Shown here piece by piece: positions 62,378 to 64,000 of a DNA stretch of 64,000 nucleotides. Every line of letters starts with the position of its first letter. Positions within the stretch are counted from its first letter, which is position 1. The position numbers and the translations under genes are program-made. The notes beneath the pieces were generated by a model that made no database searches, was not told the DNA's origin, and saw nothing but the letters and a program-made list of their open reading frames with translations. Source of the DNA: Stieleria sedimenti (GTDB taxonomy: Bacteria; Planctomycetota; Planctomycetia; Pirellulales; Pirellulaceae); assembly GCF_025060895.1 (NCBI RefSeq), contig NZ_JANZKV010000063.1, forward strand, positions 62,001 through 126,000, given 5' to 3'.

Positions 62378-64000
62378 TTATTCATAGAGAAACTCGTGCT
62401 GTCGAAGCAGGTAGGTGACCACCGCTCGCCAAGCGCGAAGGGTGTAGTGTGGATCCGGATCGCGCGGTGTGACCTCTCGCTGAGACTGGCAAAAATAACT
62501 TTCAGTCGGATCGATTCCCGGACGCGACTTTGCATCGCTGACGATTCCCGTGAACAGATCGAACGTGCGTTGCACCTCGGGATCGTCCGGGGCGTCGTCC
62601 CGGCCCAGAATCAACGCGTGAAGATGGACAATCGCTTGGTGAATCCGCCGGTCCCCGTCGTCGCTCTCCCCCGGGACCACGTCAATTTCGATACCGGGAA
62701 ACAAGCGTCGTTCTGCGGCAGGCAGCAAGAAGTCGGCGGCCACGTGTCGACAGGCAAGGTCGTTGGCCAGAATGCGTTGGATCGCTCCCATCGCGCCGCT
62801 GGGATCGGTGATCCGCTCGGTCACCTCTTGAGAATCAATTCCGCCGTACAGGATGTTCAACTGCGCTTCACGATCGGTCAGACGTCCCCATTTTTTGCCG
62901 AAGATCGCCATCAACTTTCGTTCCAACTGTTCGGGAGTCAGCAAACGGACCAGCCCGACGTCATCCAGTTCGGCTCGACGTCGCGGGTCGCCTACCCCGG
63001 TCGCCAGGCCGTCGGTTCGATAGAAATCGGAATGGATCCATTCCTTGAAAACGACTTTCAGATTGAAGTCCGCCTCGATGAAGCGATCTGCGATCCGTTC
63101 CATTTCCTTTCGTTGGACCCGAGAGGCGCGATGCTTCGCCGAATACATCGGGTCGTCAAGGTCCTCTGGCGGCGACAGGGGGCGACGTCCCGACAAGATG
63201 TACCAGACGTGTTCAACCATGGCGGTGGCGAATCGCGGATCGCGGGCCGTTCGCTGACCCAACCACTGCAATGCACGCCAGCGTTCTTCCGGCGGCAGCG
63301 CTTCCTGACCCCATCCCGGCGCGAACATGTCTTCGTACCAGCCGTCTTTGCGTGGCCCATAGACCCCTTTGGCGTCGACGACATAATAATCTTGAAACAG
63401 ACCCGCGACCGGGTCCATGATCTTGTGGCACACGACGCAATCCGACGCCTGCATCGTCGGCACGTCGTACTCGGCCGTGATCGCTGCGGCATCGCTCGTC
63501 CGCGGAGCCAACTCCAACAGGTCCACACCCAAGAAGTGCTGGAAAAACATCCGCACGCGCAGCCGGTTTCGATTGGTTTCGGTCGTCGGATAACGCATCA
63601 GGTATTGGAACGAACTGAGCAAACCGGAGTGGGGATAAAAGCCGGTTTTCGATTCCTGGACCTTGCCGTTACGAGACGTCAGTGCGGGGATTTTCGTGGG
63701 GACGAATTCGAACGGATCATCGAGGTCCGTGAATTTGTCCCGGACCTGTTCAAAGACGCCATAGCCCCTGGACGTGTAGGGAGACACCATCGTGTAGTCC
63801 GCGGTGACGATTTCCGTGAACGGCCGATCGTTGCGGACGATGTATCGAATCAATTCCAGCGGCTCACGAAGCATCGCTTCGCGATAATCGCGGACCAATT
63901 TCGTGTACGCGATCATCTCCGGGTGTGAGTACTTGAGCTTTTCATCCGATTTGCGATCGCGGTTCGGGTCCCGTTCCTGATACCACAGTCGCGATTTGAA
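62378..64000 (-). CDS. DUF1588/DUF1592-type cytochrome domain protein, 5' end outside window
   Basis: The minus-strand frame is open to the window edge (64000), so the N-terminus lies outside; 540 residues are visible. There is one c-type heme motif CVVCHK in MQASDCVVCHKIMDPVAGLFQDYY, preceded by GFYPHSGLLSSFQYLMRYPTTETNRNR and the DUF1588-like RVRMFFQHFLGVDLLELAPR. Further on are VEHVWYILSGRRPLSPP and a C-terminal segment AWRAVVTYLLRQHEFLYE. It is translated just upstream of the DUF1501 gene and probably forms an extracytoplasmic redox or degradation pair with it. Confidence 0.85.
   Translation of the reverse strand, partial: FKSRLWYQERDPNRDRKSDEKLKYSHPEMIAYTKLVRDYREAMLREPLELIRYIVRNDRPFTEIVTADYTMVSPYTSRGYGVFEQVRDKFTDLDDPFEFVPTKIPALTSRNGKVQESKTGFYPHSGLLSSFQYLMRYPTTETNRNRLRVRMFFQHFLGVDLLELAPRTSDAAAITAEYDVPTMQASDCVVCHKIMDPVAGLFQDYYVVDAKGVYGPRKDGWYEDMFAPGWGQEALPPEERWRALQWLGQRTARDPRFATAMVEHVWYILSGRRPLSPPEDLDDPMYSAKHRASRVQRKEMERIADRFIEADFNLKVVFKEWIHSDFYRTDGLATGVGDPRRRAELDDVGLVRLLTPEQLERKLMAIFGKKWGRLTDREAQLNILYGGIDSQEVTERITDPSGAMGAIQRILANDLACRHVAADFLLPAAERRLFPGIEIDVVPGESDDGDRRIHQAIVHLHALILGRDDAPDDPEVQRTFDLFTGIVSDAKSRPGIDPTESYFCQSQREVTPRDPDPHYTLRAWRAVVTYLLRQHEFLYE

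Noticed and set aside
62396-63928. Plus-strand open frame opposite the DUF1588-type gene (510 codons)
   Set aside because: The minus strand carries the heme motif and the family phrases; this frame has none.

Overview
The window looks like chromosomal DNA from a planctomycete, most likely of the Pirellulaceae (Rhodopirellula/Stieleria type). The evidence is a GC-rich sequence full of secreted PQQ-like beta-propeller proteins, an LEPR-XLL-type N-terminus with a C-terminal dockerin, DUF1501 and DUF1588-type cytochrome proteins side by side, a Tat-exported Gfo/Idh/MocA oxidoreductase, a sialate O-acetylesterase-like protein, and many hairpin-forming intergenic repeats. The genus assignment is an inference from gene content. 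No rRNA, tRNA, CRISPR array, prophage or intact insertion sequence was seen.

Region 1 (1-21 kb) is an envelope/secretome region. Two copies of an unnamed gene module (PQQ-like propeller plus a 'CxVPVFRYALERWP' protein) lie at 1-2378 (+) and 11205-15858 (-, three genes joined by ATGA overlaps). Between and around them are a response regulator fused to a HATPase domain, an M23-peptidase-like dockerin protein, a very large methyltransferase-like/PQQ fusion, an esterase, a secreted propeller-like protein, an oxidoreductase and several gene remnants.

Region 2 (21-45 kb) is a continuous storage-polymer and C3-acyl-CoA supercluster. A minus-strand operon encodes phasin, biotin ligase, a first PHA synthase and both propionyl-CoA carboxylase subunits. 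PhaR is divergent from it. A phasin-domain/SDR fusion follows on the minus strand. A plus-strand run then encodes PhaA, PhaB, PhaE, PhaC, an ABC1/UbiB-type kinase-like protein, methylmalonyl-CoA epimerase, both methylmalonyl-CoA mutase subunits, MeaB and a complete Na+-translocating methylmalonyl-CoA decarboxylase (alpha, biotin carrier, delta, beta). Together these connect acetyl-CoA, propionyl-CoA, methylmalonyl-CoA and succinyl-CoA to polymer storage and to a sodium gradient. TGC-rich palindromes upstream of the phasin and phasin-SDR genes are candidate PhaR operators.

Region 3 (45-53 kb) holds a DUF542/Rrf2 pair, a short effector-binding-domain protein, a secreted mono-heme protein, cobalamin-dependent methionine synthase metH preceded by six 15-bp tandem repeats, an Rnk-like protein, an SMR exporter and the tail of a thioredoxin-like gene.

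Region 4 (53-58.6 kb, minus strand) is a compact GH130 / GT4-helical / GH130 carbohydrate cluster with a small unknown protein and a GlsB/YeaQ-type membrane protein. Region 5 (58.6-64 kb) has a hairpin-rich gap, an MpsC/DUF2294 protein, a secreted sialate O-acetylesterase-like enzyme, and a DUF1501 protein downstream of a DUF1588-type cytochrome that runs off the window.
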